This document shows positions 16,124 through 23,885 of a stretch of 36,595 nt of DNA, in pieces. The stretch lies in contig VFJZ01000021.1 of NCBI GenBank assembly GCA_009885805.1, positions 1 to 36,595 of the forward strand, in the 5' to 3' direction. The notes below the pieces were generated by a model. That model made no database searches. It saw only the letters and a list, made by a program, of their open reading frames with translations, and was not told the DNA's origin. The translations under genes and the position numbers were made by a program. Position 1 is the stretch's first letter; each line of letters opens with the position of its first letter. The stretch is from Actinomycetota bacterium. GTDB lineage: Bacteria; Actinomycetota; Thermoleophilia; Gaiellales; F1-60-MAGs149.

Positions 16124-17247
16124 GGCGCCTGCTCCGCTGGATCGACAACGACCACACAGGCCTCAGCCGGCCAGCCGACGCGGATGGGCGTCCCGGCTTC
16201 GAGCACGACGTTGGACGCCGCCTTCGCCAGCAGGGTCTGGCCGCTCACCTCGACGATCAGCTCTCGCTCTGAACCGAGGAAAATGGTCTCCCGCACGATG
16301 CCGTCGAAGGTGTTCGCGGCGCCTTCTGCCGCCTCCGCGAGCAGGATCGACTCGGGGCGGATGGACACCTTGAACTGCTCGGCCGCCGGTGTCGTCGCGA
16401 GCCGCAGGGCAAGCCCGCCGGCGCGCACCGCGCCGGTCGCGTCACGCTCCGCGTCAACCAGATTCGTCTTGCCAATGAAACTCGCGACGAAGGTCGTCTT
16501 CGGCCGGAAGTAGACCTCGTCGGGCGCGCCGGTCTGGTGAATTCGACCGTCGTGCATGACGGCCAGGCGGTCGGACATCGCGAGTGCCTCGCCCTGGTCG
16601 TGGGTGACGTACACGAACGTGATCCCGACCTCGCGCTGGAGGCGCTTCAGCATCAGCTGCATCGACTGGCGGAGCTTCAGGTCGAGCGCGCCGAGCGGTT
16701 CGTCGAGCAGCACCAGGGCGGGGCGCGAGATGAGGGCGCGCGCGAGCGCGACCCGCTGCCGCTGCCCGCCGGACAGCTGGTGCGGGAGGCGCCTCTCAAA
16801 CCCCGTCATACCAACGCGGTCGAGCGCCTCCGAGACCCTGCTAGCAGTCTCGGCCTTGCCGACGCTGCGGAACTTCAGGGGATAGGCAACATTGTCGGCG
16901 ACCCGCATGTGCGGGAACAGCGCGTAGTTCTGGAATACCGTGTTGACGTCGCGCTTGTACGGCGGCAGCTTCGTCACGTCGCGGCCCGCCAGGCGGACGC
17001 AGCCGACGGTCGGCCGCTCGAACCCGGCGATCATCCGCAACGTGGTCGTCTTGCCGCTGCCCGACGGGCCGAGGAGGGCGAAGAACTCGCCCTCCTCGAC
17101 CGTCAGGGTGACGTCGGCGACCGCGGCGTCGCGCGTATTCGGGTATACCTTGGAAACGCCGACGAGCTCGACGACGGAGCGACCCGATCGCGACACCCGG
17201 TCAGGCGGGACCAGGTCTCCAACCGGCGACCCGACATCTGGGCTCAT
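16120..17247 (-). CDS. ABC transporter ATP-binding protein, PotA-type
   Basis: 375 residues from the ATG at 17247. Walker [11 protein letters not shown]-loop [12 protein letters not shown], signature [15 protein letters not shown], Walker [13 protein letters not shown], and the H-loop [10 protein letters not shown]-terminal TOBE-type domain follows ([12 protein letters not shown]-like segment [17 protein letters not shown]). This is the domain order of carbohydrate/polyamine-type ATPases. GGAGG lies five bases before ATG 17247; the GTG 12 bases upstream (17259) overlaps that site and is unlikely. It powers the importer with the two permeases and the binding protein. Confidence 0.94.
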   Translation of the reverse strand: MSPDVGSPVGDLVPPDRVSRSGRSVVELVGVSKVYPNTRDAAVADVTLTVEEGEFFALLGPSGSGKTTTLRMIAGFERPTVGCVRLAGRDVTKLPPYKRDVNTVFQNYALFPHMRVADNVAYPLKFRSVGKAETASRVSEALDRVGMTGFERRLPHQLSGGQRQRVALARALISRPALVLLDEPLGALDLKLRQSMQLMLKRLQREVGITFVYVTHDQGEALAMSDRLAVMHDGRIHQTGAPDEVYFRPKTTFVASFIGKTNLVDAERDATGAVRAGGLALRLATTPAAEQFKVSIRPESILLAEAAEGAANTFDGIVRETIFLGSERELIVEVSGQTLLAKAASNVVLEAGTPIRVGWPAEACVVVVDPAEQAP

Positions 17248-17265
17248 CGGTGCCTCCACGCTCGA

Positions 17266-18501
17266 CTATCCGATCCCGAGCTTGAATTCGTTCCAGGTGT
17301 CGAGGCGCTTCTGGAGGTCCTCGACGGCCTTGAAGAAGATCATCTTCGAGAAGAAGGCGTCACCCGCCTGTGTGTCGGGGATCTGCGTGATCTTCAGCTT
17401 GTCCGCGGAAAGCCCGGCCGCAACCGCTTCCGGGGACGTGGCCAGATCGAACGGCAGCACGCCGTTGTTGCCGGTCGCGCCCGCGAACCGAGCCTGGAAC
17501 GGCACTGCGATGCTGGCGTTGATCCACTCGTAGACGGCGTCGAGCTTCTTGGCGCCGGCCGCCTTGGTGATAGCGGCGTTGTCGCTCCAGGCCGGCGTGC
17601 CCTGGATTGGGACGGTCTGCTTGGCCTGGATGTTCTTAGCGTTCAGGTCGACGACGACCTGGATGATGTTCAGATAGCCGATCACGGCCTCACCGGACGC
17701 GAACTGGTTCACCTGGTCGTTGAATCCGGATGTGAGGCGCTTGACCTGCGGGCGCAGCTCGAACAGCTTCTGCCGGAACTGCTCGAACTGCGCGTCGTCG
17801 AGCTGGTACGGATCGGGGAAGCCGAGCGCCAGCGGGATCATCGGCTGAACCGAGGTCGGGTCGTCGAACACGGAGACGAGCCCCTTGTACTTCGGATCCC
17901 AGAGCTCATTCCAGTCGGTCGGCGTACCCGTGACCTTGTCAGTGATCCACACCAGTGGCTGGTTGCCCCAGTTGTAGAGGACGCCGTAGTTCTGGCCGCC
18001 GATGCTGGTCGCATCGCGCCACGGGAAGGCGCTTGAGATCGAGCTGAGGTTCGCGACCTTGGTCTCATCGACCGGGATCACGAGATCGGCATTGACGTAC
18101 TGGTCGAACCAGCCGGCCGTGGCGTACACGATGTCGTACGCGTCTGGCGCGGCCTGCGTCTTCGCGAACATCTCCGCCGGCGAGCCGACGTTGGTCACGT
18201 TGACCTTAACACCGCTCTGCTTCTCGAACTCGTCGAGCCAGGGCTGCTGGTGGTAGCCCTCCCACGTGAGGATGTTGATGGTCTCGCCCGCGGACGATCC
18301 GCCCGAAGATGTCGCACCTGCGGCAGCGGTCGTCGCGCCACCGGACGTGCTCGAACCGCTGTCACCGCCGCACGCGGCTGCGAGGACGCCTAGGGCTCCG
18401 AGGCCCGCGACGGTACCACCCGCCCGTGCCAGGAAGCGGCGTCGGCTCAGCGCAAGCTCGAGTGCGCTGACGCTGCGTGTGAAATTGCTGTCTTCGGTCA
18501 T
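17266..18501 (-). CDS. ABC solute-binding lipoprotein, PotD-type, with Tat-like signal
   Basis: 411 residues. The signal segment has a twin-arginine motif, SRRRFLARAGG (residues 19-29), then a hydrophobic stretch ending in lipobox LAAAC (C44). It is probably exported by Tat and lipid-anchored, common for actinobacterial binding proteins. A Gly/Ser/Thr/Ala-rich linker follows, then INILTWEGYHQQPWLDEFEK, matching PotD-type proteins, and DPKYKGLVSVFDDP. The ligand is unknown; PotD-type proteins bind polyamines or other small solutes. The start ATG 18501 has GGAGGAG just upstream. The gene follows a perfect hairpin sequence at the aldolase stop, which could raise binding-protein expression. Confidence 0.92.
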   Translation of the reverse strand: MTEDSNFTRSVSALELALSRRRFLARAGGTVAGLGALGVLAAACGGDSGSSTSGGATTAAAGATSSGGSSAGETINILTWEGYHQQPWLDEFEKQSGVKVNVTNVGSPAEMFAKTQAAPDAYDIVYATAGWFDQYVNADLVIPVDETKVANLSSISSAFPWRDATSIGGQNYGVLYNWGNQPLVWITDKVTGTPTDWNELWDPKYKGLVSVFDDPTSVQPMIPLALGFPDPYQLDDAQFEQFRQKLFELRPQVKRLTSGFNDQVNQFASGEAVIGYLNIIQVVVDLNAKNIQAKQTVPIQGTPAWSDNAAITKAAGAKKLDAVYEWINASIAVPFQARFAGATGNNGVLPFDLATSPEAVAAGLSADKLKITQIPDTQAGDAFFSKMIFFKAVEDLQKRLDTWNEFKLGIG

Positions 18502-18519
18502 TCCACTCCTCCTTCTCCC

Positions 18520-18538
18520 GCCGTCATGATGTGACGGC
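18520..18538 (-). promoter_or_regulatory. Intercistronic hairpin at the aldolase/binding-protein junction
   Basis: Perfect inverted repeat GCCGTCA-TGATG-TGACGGC, 7-bp arms and a 5-nt loop, spanning the aldolase stop codon and lying about 20 bp upstream of the solute-binding-protein start. Hairpins here often stabilise or process the mRNA and let binding protein outnumber the other subunits. No U-tract follows, so it is not a strong terminator. Confidence 0.55.
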
Positions 18539-19354
18539 CTGATCGAGTGCCTGATGCGCGTCATCTGGCGACACGCCATCTCGAACGACCGCGCAGATCG
18601 CGCGGGTCACACCCTCCGGATCCTCGCTCTGGAACACGTTGCGGCCAACGGAACACCCACACGCTCCGGCCTCGCGTGCCGCTGCGAGCTTGCGCAGGAG
18701 GTCGAGCAGCGACTCCTTCGAGCCGCCCGCAACCACGACTGGAACCGGAACGGATTCCACGATCTCGGCGAAGGTTTCCGCCGAGCCGGTCCAGTTCGAC
18801 TTGATCACGTCGGCGCCCAGCTCCGTGCACATGCGGGCGCTCCGCTTGAGGTACTCGACGCCCCAATCGTCGGCGAAGTTTGCCTCGCCGTAGTACGCGT
18901 TGGGGTACTCCGCCTCGGCGATGAACGGGATGCCGAGCCGGTCGCACTCCTCGCCGAGCCGTCCGGTGATGGCGATCACCTGAGCCTCGTTGCCCGGTGA
19001 AAAGGGCAGCAGCCCGACGATGCCGTCGGCTCCGAGCCGCGCCGCGTATTCGACGCTGGCGGTCGCGACCTCCTGGTACTTCGGCTCGCCGCGGCTCGCG
19101 GTGGCGGTGACCTTCAGGACGATGCCCAGCGATGGGTGCTCGCGGACGACTGGGACGACCGCGTGCGCAAGCCCAGTGCCGACGAACACGCAGCTCGCTC
19201 CGCCGGCCGCTGCGGCGCCGATCATCCGCGCGGGGTCTTCGATCCCTGGCATAACGGTCGGCGCGCTCGTGCCGTGCGAGAACGCGAACATCACCGACGT
19301 GCCAGTCGTGCCATCGATGATGCGCCGCAAGCGTAGTGCCTTACCCGTCTGCAT
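18524..19354 (-). CDS. DhnA/LsrF-type class I aldolase
   Basis: 276 residues, a TIM-barrel aldolase. The likely Schiff-base Lys is K185 in GADVIKSNWTGSAE. The phosphate-binding end is VPVVVAGGSKE and GACGCSVGRNVFQ, as in archaeal-type fructose-bisphosphate aldolase, LsrF and DhnA relatives. SVEYAARLGADGIVGLLPF and PFIAEAEYPNAYYGE fit the same family. It would cleave or form a carbon-carbon bond on a phosphorylated keto-sugar. The ATG 19354 start has AGGAG upstream and overlaps the UPF0261 gene by 14 bp. The longer open frame upstream lacks family sequence. The substrate may be a product of the FGGY kinase. Confidence 0.85.
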   Translation of the reverse strand: MQTGKALRLRRIIDGTTGTSVMFAFSHGTSAPTVMPGIEDPARMIGAAAAGGASCVFVGTGLAHAVVPVVREHPSLGIVLKVTATASRGEPKYQEVATASVEYAARLGADGIVGLLPFSPGNEAQVIAITGRLGEECDRLGIPFIAEAEYPNAYYGEANFADDWGVEYLKRSARMCTELGADVIKSNWTGSAETFAEIVESVPVPVVVAGGSKESLLDLLRKLAAAREAGACGCSVGRNVFQSEDPEGVTRAICAVVRDGVSPDDAHQALDQAVTS

Positions 19355-20645
19355 CCAGTGCTCCTGTCCTCGCGGCCATAGACTCCACGAGCGCCTCGTC
19401 CAGGTGGCGTGTGACCCGCTCCGCGAACACGTCGTCGTTGATGTGGGCGTCAACCAGATCGACCGGGATTCGGCCGTCAAGGCCCTCGATGAGGGCCCCT
19501 ACGAAGGCCGCGTCCGCCGCCTCGTCCCAGAACGCGCCGCCGGGCGAGTCGGGGATCGAGAGGCCGCCGAGCGGAACCACGATCCGGACGGGGCCGCGCG
19601 CCGCTAGTGCCTTGCGCGCGAACACGGCGCCCATATGCGCCATCTCATCTTGATCCAGGCGCACGAGCGTGAGCGCAGGGTTGTGCCGGTAGAGACGCTT
19701 GCCCGGATGCCGGGCGGCGGTCTCCGCGTAGGGCCCGCCGGTGAGCATGTCGATGCAGCCGGGGACGAGCACTTGCGGCAGCCCGACTCGGCCGGCGACC
19801 TCCATCCTGCGTGCGCCGGCACCCATCATCCCGCCGAACTCCTCACCTGAAAGCTCGGTGGTGGTGAAGTCGAGCACTCCCTCGACGGCGCCGTCGTCCA
19901 CGAGAGCCTCCATGGCTCTCCCGCCAACGCCGTTGGCGTGGAACACAATCAACTCGACGCCACGCGCCGCCATCGCCTCGCGGATCTTCATAACGGCTGG
20001 CGTGGTGTTGCCGTTCATCGTCGCGGCGATGCTGCGGCCGCTGTGGCTGAGGCGCGGCCCTTGCATGGCCCGCGCCATTCCAACGACGGCCCCGGCGGCC
20101 TGCCGGAACACCGCCTCGCTAAGGGCGTTGACGCCGACGATGTCGCAGACCGAGTGCATCACGGCGACATCGCGCGTACCGACGAACATCTCGAGCGTCC
20201 GGCGTCCCGACGCGAGCGGCGAGACCAGCACCTTGGGAAAGCCGACCGGCAAGGCCTGGAAGGCCGGAACGACGAGGCTGACGCCTGCCCCGCCGACGCA
20301 CAGCGCGCCCTGGATGCGGCCTGCCGCGAACAGCTCGAGGGTGACGACGCGAACGCCTTCGGCCATCCGCTCGAGCGCCTCGCCGCGGCTGGTGCTGAGT
20401 CCGAGCTCGGCCAGGCTTGTGCCAGCGGCCTTGGCCACCTCGTCGCGAGTAACGTCCGGCCGGGGCAGCGCCGGAACACCCGCGGTGCCCGAGTCGAGTA
20501 GACAGACGCGGGCGCCCTGGCGTTCGATCTCGGACGCAACAAAGCCGATTTCCGGCCCTTTCGTATCGAGCGTCCCGATCAACAGCACCTCTATGCCGGC
20601 ATCGGTCGGCATCGTGTCTGTACCGGCATGATCGACAGTATTCAT
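19341..20645 (-). CDS. Tm-1-like UPF0261 protein
   Basis: 434 residues. VLLIGTLDTKGPEIGFVASE is the hallmark opening of UPF0261/Tm-1-like ATP-binding proteins. MNGNTTPAVMKIREAM and FHANGVGGRAMEALVDDG are the other two signature blocks. Family members are often encoded with a TIM-barrel partner; here the following gene encodes a class I aldolase instead. The biochemical role of bacterial members is poorly defined. It is the first gene of the minus-strand run, so it heads the operon and faces the divergent dehydrogenase gene. ATG 20645 is used; the Met at 20612 is an alternative. No strong Shine-Dalgarno is seen before either. Confidence 0.88.
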   Translation of the reverse strand: MNTVDHAGTDTMPTDAGIEVLLIGTLDTKGPEIGFVASEIERQGARVCLLDSGTAGVPALPRPDVTRDEVAKAAGTSLAELGLSTSRGEALERMAEGVRVVTLELFAAGRIQGALCVGGAGVSLVVPAFQALPVGFPKVLVSPLASGRRTLEMFVGTRDVAVMHSVCDIVGVNALSEAVFRQAAGAVVGMARAMQGPRLSHSGRSIAATMNGNTTPAVMKIREAMAARGVELIVFHANGVGGRAMEALVDDGAVEGVLDFTTTELSGEEFGGMMGAGARRMEVAGRVGLPQVLVPGCIDMLTGGPYAETAARHPGKRLYRHNPALTLVRLDQDEMAHMGAVFARKALAARGPVRIVVPLGGLSIPDSPGGAFWDEAADAAFVGALIEGLDGRIPVDLVDAHINDDVFAERVTRHLDEALVESMAARTGALDADG

Positions 20646-20662
20646 ACGTTCGGCGCCATTTC

Positions 20663-20678
20663 GTACGAGTCATCGTAC
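20663..20678. promoter_or_regulatory. Palindromic operator candidate GTACGA-N4-TCGTAC
   Basis: Perfect inverted repeat with 6-bp arms around gtca, within the divergent promoter region. Its right half overlaps the minus-strand -10 box at 20672-20677, so a bound protein would block that promoter. The XRE-cupin regulator encoded at 5110-5703 is the natural candidate; this is inference. Confidence 0.6.
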
Positions 20679-20700
20679 ACAGGAGGTGCTCACCCTGCAA
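20672..20700 (-). promoter_or_regulatory. Promoter of the minus-strand catabolic operon
   Basis: -35 TTGCAG (20695-20700), a 17-bp spacer and -10 TACGAT (20672-20677), read on the minus strand. The predicted transcript start is near 20665, giving a 5' leader of about 20 nt to ATG 20645. Confidence 0.55.
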
Positions 20701-20721
20701 GCGCGCTCGGCAGTCGATCCC

Positions 20722-20751
20722 TTGAACACCCGAGTTGATATCGGCTAGTAT
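20722..20751 (+). promoter_or_regulatory. Promoter of the plus-strand catabolic operon
   Basis: -35 TTGAAC (20722-20727), an 18-bp spacer and -10 TAGTAT (20746-20751). The predicted start is near 20758, leaving a ~100-nt leader before ATG 20857. The leader contains no recognised riboswitch fold that I can see. Confidence 0.6.
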
Positions 20752-20856
20752 CTGGCCTCGCATGCCATGGTGCATTACGCGCCGGACGAGCAACCGGAGA
20801 TGCCGGACTGCGTCCGGGCAGGCGGACAGCACGAGTATCGTGCGAAGGAGGTCGAA

Positions 20857-21867
20857 ATGCGTGCTGCAGTGTTCGTGGGCGACGGTCGCGTGGAAGTCCA
20901 GACGAGGGCGGATCCGTCCATCGAGCGTCTCGACGACGTGCTCATCAAGATCGCCGCCAACGGGCTCTGCGGCTCCGACCTGCGCGCTCTCAGCGTGCCT
21001 CCCGAGATGCTGTACGACGTCGGTGTGACCGTCGGCCACGAGTTCTCCGGCACGATCGCCGAGGCTGGCCGCGAGAGCGAGCTTGCCGTTGGCGATCGCG
21101 TGATCGTCCATCCGAACATCTGGTGCCAGACGTGCTGGTACTGCCGCTCAGGCCACACCAACCTGTGCGACCGGTTCGTTCACATCGGGTCGATGCGCGA
21201 CGGCGGCGCCGCCGACTATTGCGTGACGCCGGGGCGCCTCGTCTATCGGATCCCGGACGACCTTCCGTTCGACCGTGCGGCGCTCGCCGAGCCGTTGGCA
21301 TGCGTCCTGAACGGAGCGATCCGCGCCCAGGCGCAGCCGGGAACCAGCGCAGTCGTGCTCGGTGCCGGGCCGATCGGGCTGCTCTACCTGATGCTCTTGA
21401 AGGCCGCCGGCGCGTCGCCCGTGATCGTGTCCGAGCCGTCTGCCGCCCGCGCCGAACAGGCACGCTCGTTTGGTGCCGACCTGGTGCTCGACCCGACCAG
21501 CCACGACCTGCCCGCCGAGGTGCGCGCGGCGACGGAGGGACGGGGGGCCGATGTCGCGATCGACGCGGTCGGCTCGCTGCTCGAGGACGGCCTGGCGTGC
21601 GTTCGGAAGGCCGGGCGCGTGCTCATCTTCGGCCTCAACGAGCGCGCGAAGGCGACCATCTCGCCAGCGGCGCTCGCCTACTCCGAGGCGAGCCTCGAAG
21701 GCGTCTACATCGCGAAAGGTACCTTCCCGCGCGCGATCCGCCTGCTGCAGCAGAACGAGCTGGGCTTCGATCGGCTGATCACGCACACGCTGGACCTGGC
21801 CGACTTCGACCAGGCGATCGACCTGCTGCGCTCGGGCGATGCCGGCAAGGTGCTGCTCACACCGTGA
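20857..21867 (+). CDS. Zinc-dependent alcohol dehydrogenase (MDR, sorbitol/threonine-dehydrogenase-like)
   Basis: 336 residues. Catalytic zinc ligands are C38 in ANGLCGSDLRAL and H61/E62 in VGHEFSG; structural zinc cysteines are at 90, 93, 96 and 104. The Rossmann motif is VVLGAGPIGLLYLMLL. It probably oxidises a polyol or sugar hydroxyl with NAD(P). It is distinct from the MDR encoded at 13182 and shorter at the N-terminus. The ATG 20857 start has AAGGAGG a few bases upstream; the earlier open frame is leader sequence. It opens the five-gene plus-strand operon and its stop overlaps the lipoyl-protein start (GTGA). Confidence 0.92.
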   Translation: MRAAVFVGDGRVEVQTRADPSIERLDDVLIKIAANGLCGSDLRALSVPPEMLYDVGVTVGHEFSGTIAEAGRESELAVGDRVIVHPNIWCQTCWYCRSGHTNLCDRFVHIGSMRDGGAADYCVTPGRLVYRIPDDLPFDRAALAEPLACVLNGAIRAQAQPGTSAVVLGAGPIGLLYLMLLKAAGASPVIVSEPSAARAEQARSFGADLVLDPTSHDLPAEVRAATEGRGADVAIDAVGSLLEDGLACVRKAGRVLIFGLNERAKATISPAALAYSEASLEGVYIAKGTFPRAIRLLQQNELGFDRLITHTLDLADFDQAIDLLRSGDAGKVLLTP

Positions 21868-22115
21868 ACCGCGATGTCCTGCTCCCAAAGTGGGGCGTCA
21901 CGATGCAGGAGGCGACGGTGCTCACCTGGTTCAAGATCGCCGGCGACGTCGTCGCAGCGGACGAAGTGATCGCCGTCGTCGAAACGGACAAGGTCAACGG
22001 CGAGATCCTGGCACCGTGGAGCGGGAGGATCGTCGAGCTCGTTGCCGCCGAGGGTGATGTCGTGCCGGTCGGCGGCCGCCTTGCCGTCCTCGACGTGGGC
22101 GAGGAGTTGCAGTGA
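21864..22115 (+). CDS. Stand-alone lipoyl-domain protein
   Basis: 83 residues, almost entirely one biotin/lipoyl attachment domain: VLLPKWGVTMQEATVLTWFK, then the lipoylation motif VVETDKVNGEI with Lys 43. The 3' part, SGRIVELVAAEGDVVPVGGR, completes the barrel. Normal E2 proteins of 2-oxoacid dehydrogenases add an E1/E3-binding domain and a ~230-residue acyltransferase; none is present and the stop at 22113 is clean. It may be a free lipoyl carrier for the E1 encoded downstream, reading acyl groups to an E2 elsewhere. GTG start overlaps the previous stop by 4 bp, and its own stop overlaps the next start by 4 bp. Confidence 0.9.
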   Translation: MNRDVLLPKWGVTMQEATVLTWFKIAGDVVAADEVIAVVETDKVNGEILAPWSGRIVELVAAEGDVVPVGGRLAVLDVGEELQ

Positions 22116-22891
22116 AGCGATTCGATGGCCGCGTGGTGCTCGTCACGGGTGCGGCGCGCGGCCTCGGCCGTGGCATCGCCGCCGCGTTCGCCGTGGAAGG
22201 TGCCCACCTCGTCCTCTGCGACGTGAACGGCGAGCTGCTTCAGGACACGGCCGACGAGCTCCGGGAGGCGGCGGCGGGATCGGTGATCGCACAGACCTGC
22301 GACGTGTCGTCGGCGACCGCGGTCGCCTCCCTTGTCGATCGGGCAACGGCCGAACTGGGCCGCATCGATCACCTCGTCAACAATGCTGGCACGATCACCA
22401 TCGCACCCTTCGTCGACGTCTCGGAATCGGAATGGCGTCGGGTGATCGACGTCAACCTGACCGGAGTCTTCCTTTGCACCCAGGCAGTCCTGCCGGGAAT
22501 GCTCCAACGACAATCAGGCTCGATCGTCAACATCGCGTCGCAAGCCGGCAAGCGACCCAATCGGTACATCTCCCACTACTGCGTCTCCAAGGCCGGCGTG
22601 ATCAGCTTGACGCAGAACGTCGCCCTCGAGGCCGCGCCGCATGTCCGCGTCAATTGCGTCTGCCCCGGGATCATCAACACCGAGCTCCAAGAGGACGAAT
22701 ACGCGGTGGTCGGCCGGCTGACGGGCAAGTCCCGAACCGAGATCCAGACGGAGTGGCTTGCATCGATGCCCCTCGGCCGTTTCCAGGAGGTGGAGGACGT
22801 GGCTGAAGCCGTCCTGTTCCTCGCGTCCGACGCTGCCGCGCATATCTCGGGGGAAGCCCTGAACGTCAGCGGCGGAATGGTCATGGACTAG
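22112..22891 (+). CDS. SDR-family polyol/sugar dehydrogenase, paralogue of the 10528 gene product
   Basis: 259 residues. VLVTGAARGLGRGIAAAFAV, NNAGTI, IVNIASQAGKRPNRY with the catalytic Ser, and HYCVSKAGV with Tyr/Lys. Tail HISGEALNVSGGMVMD. It is a clear paralogue of the SDR encoded at 10528-11307 on the opposite arm. The GTG start lies inside the preceding stop (GTGA). It probably oxidises a hydroxyl of the same compound class, perhaps making the 2-oxo compound used by the E1. Confidence 0.92.
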   Translation: MKRFDGRVVLVTGAARGLGRGIAAAFAVEGAHLVLCDVNGELLQDTADELREAAAGSVIAQTCDVSSATAVASLVDRATAELGRIDHLVNNAGTITIAPFVDVSESEWRRVIDVNLTGVFLCTQAVLPGMLQRQSGSIVNIASQAGKRPNRYISHYCVSKAGVISLTQNVALEAAPHVRVNCVCPGIINTELQEDEYAVVGRLTGKSRTEIQTEWLASMPLGRFQEVEDVAEAVLFLASDAAAHISGEALNVSGGMVMD

Positions 22892-22902
22892 AAGAAGCGG
22901 AG

Positions 22903-23883
22903 ATGACGAGAGACATGCAGCACCCGACGGAACTCCTCCTCCAGATGTACGCCGCGATGACGCGAATCCGCGCGTTTGAGGAGCAGATTGCCGCGCTCTT
23001 CCGGCAGGGTCGCCTTCCGGGATTCGTCCACCTCTACAGCGGCGAGGAGGCAGTGGCCGTCGGTGCGTGCAGCGCTCTCCGCCATGACGATCGGATCACG
23101 TCCACCCATCGCGGTCACGGCCACTTGATCGCCAAGGGCGCCGACCTGGATCGGATGATGGCCGAGCTCTTCGGCCGCCGCACCGGGTACTGCAAAGGCA
23201 AGGGCGGCTCGATGCACATCTCCGACATCTCGCTCGGCATCCTCGGAGCGAATGGGATCGTCGGCGGCGGGATGCCGATCGCCACCGGCGCGGGCCTGGC
23301 CGACTCCGTCCTCGGCCGCGACCTGGTCACGATCTGCTTCTTCGGCGACGGCGCCGCCAACCAGGGCGTCCTGCTCGAGTCGCTCAATCTCAGCGCGATC
23401 TGGTCCCTCCCCGTGATCTACCTCTGCGAGAACAACCAGTACACGGAGTGGATGCGTACGGAGTCCGTCACGGCGGGTCGCATCGCCGACCGCGCGATCC
23501 CGTTCGGGGTACCCGGCATCCAGGTCGACGGCAACGACGTCGAGGCGGTGTTCGACGTGGTCTCCGGAGCTGTCGCACGGGCGCGAAGCGGTGGCGGGCC
23601 AAGCCTCATCGAGGCGGCAACCTATCGGCACCACGCGCACAACGAGGGCGAGGAGGTGTTCTCCGGCGTCTACCGGCCGAAGGAGGAGATCGCTGCGTGG
23701 AAGGAGCGCGACCCGATCCGCCGGCTCCGCGCACGTCTCGTCGGTACCGATGCGTCGGCCACCGACCTCGATCGCCTCGATGCCGACGCGAAGGACGCCG
23801 TCGAGGCAGCCGTCGTATTCGCCGAGGCGAGCCCGTTCCCCGAGCCTCACGAGGCACTCGAAGACCTCTTCGCGAGGAGCTGA
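22903..23883 (+). CDS. TPP-dependent dehydrogenase E1, alpha subunit (acetoin/pyruvate type)
   Basis: 326 residues. The thiamine-pyrophosphate motif runs from FFGDGAANQGVLLESLNLSA to LPVIYLCENNQYTE (G-D-G ... N-N). GHGHLIAKGADLDRMMAELF and KGKGGSMHISD are the alpha-subunit hallmarks of the acetoin and pyruvate E1 branch. Such subunits decarboxylate 2-oxoacids or cleave diketones such as acetoin and transfer the acyl group to lipoate. A weak GGAG precedes the ATG. It is 11 bp after the SDR stop and 2 bp before the beta gene. Confidence 0.92.
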   Translation: MTRDMQHPTELLLQMYAAMTRIRAFEEQIAALFRQGRLPGFVHLYSGEEAVAVGACSALRHDDRITSTHRGHGHLIAKGADLDRMMAELFGRRTGYCKGKGGSMHISDISLGILGANGIVGGGMPIATGAGLADSVLGRDLVTICFFGDGAANQGVLLESLNLSAIWSLPVIYLCENNQYTEWMRTESVTAGRIADRAIPFGVPGIQVDGNDVEAVFDVVSGAVARARSGGGPSLIEAATYRHHAHNEGEEVFSGVYRPKEEIAAWKERDPIRRLRARLVGTDASATDLDRLDADAKDAVEAAVVFAEASPFPEPHEALEDLFARS

Positions 23884-23885
23884 AC

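Noticed and set aside
16537-18036. 499-codon open frame on the plus strand
   Set aside because: It is entirely antisense to the ATPase and binding-protein genes, whose motifs are complete; high GC makes long antisense frames common.
20752-20856. Cobalamin riboswitch for the B12-mutase operon
   Set aside because: The plus-strand leader is too short (~100 nt) and belongs to the other operon; the minus-strand leader is only ~20 nt.
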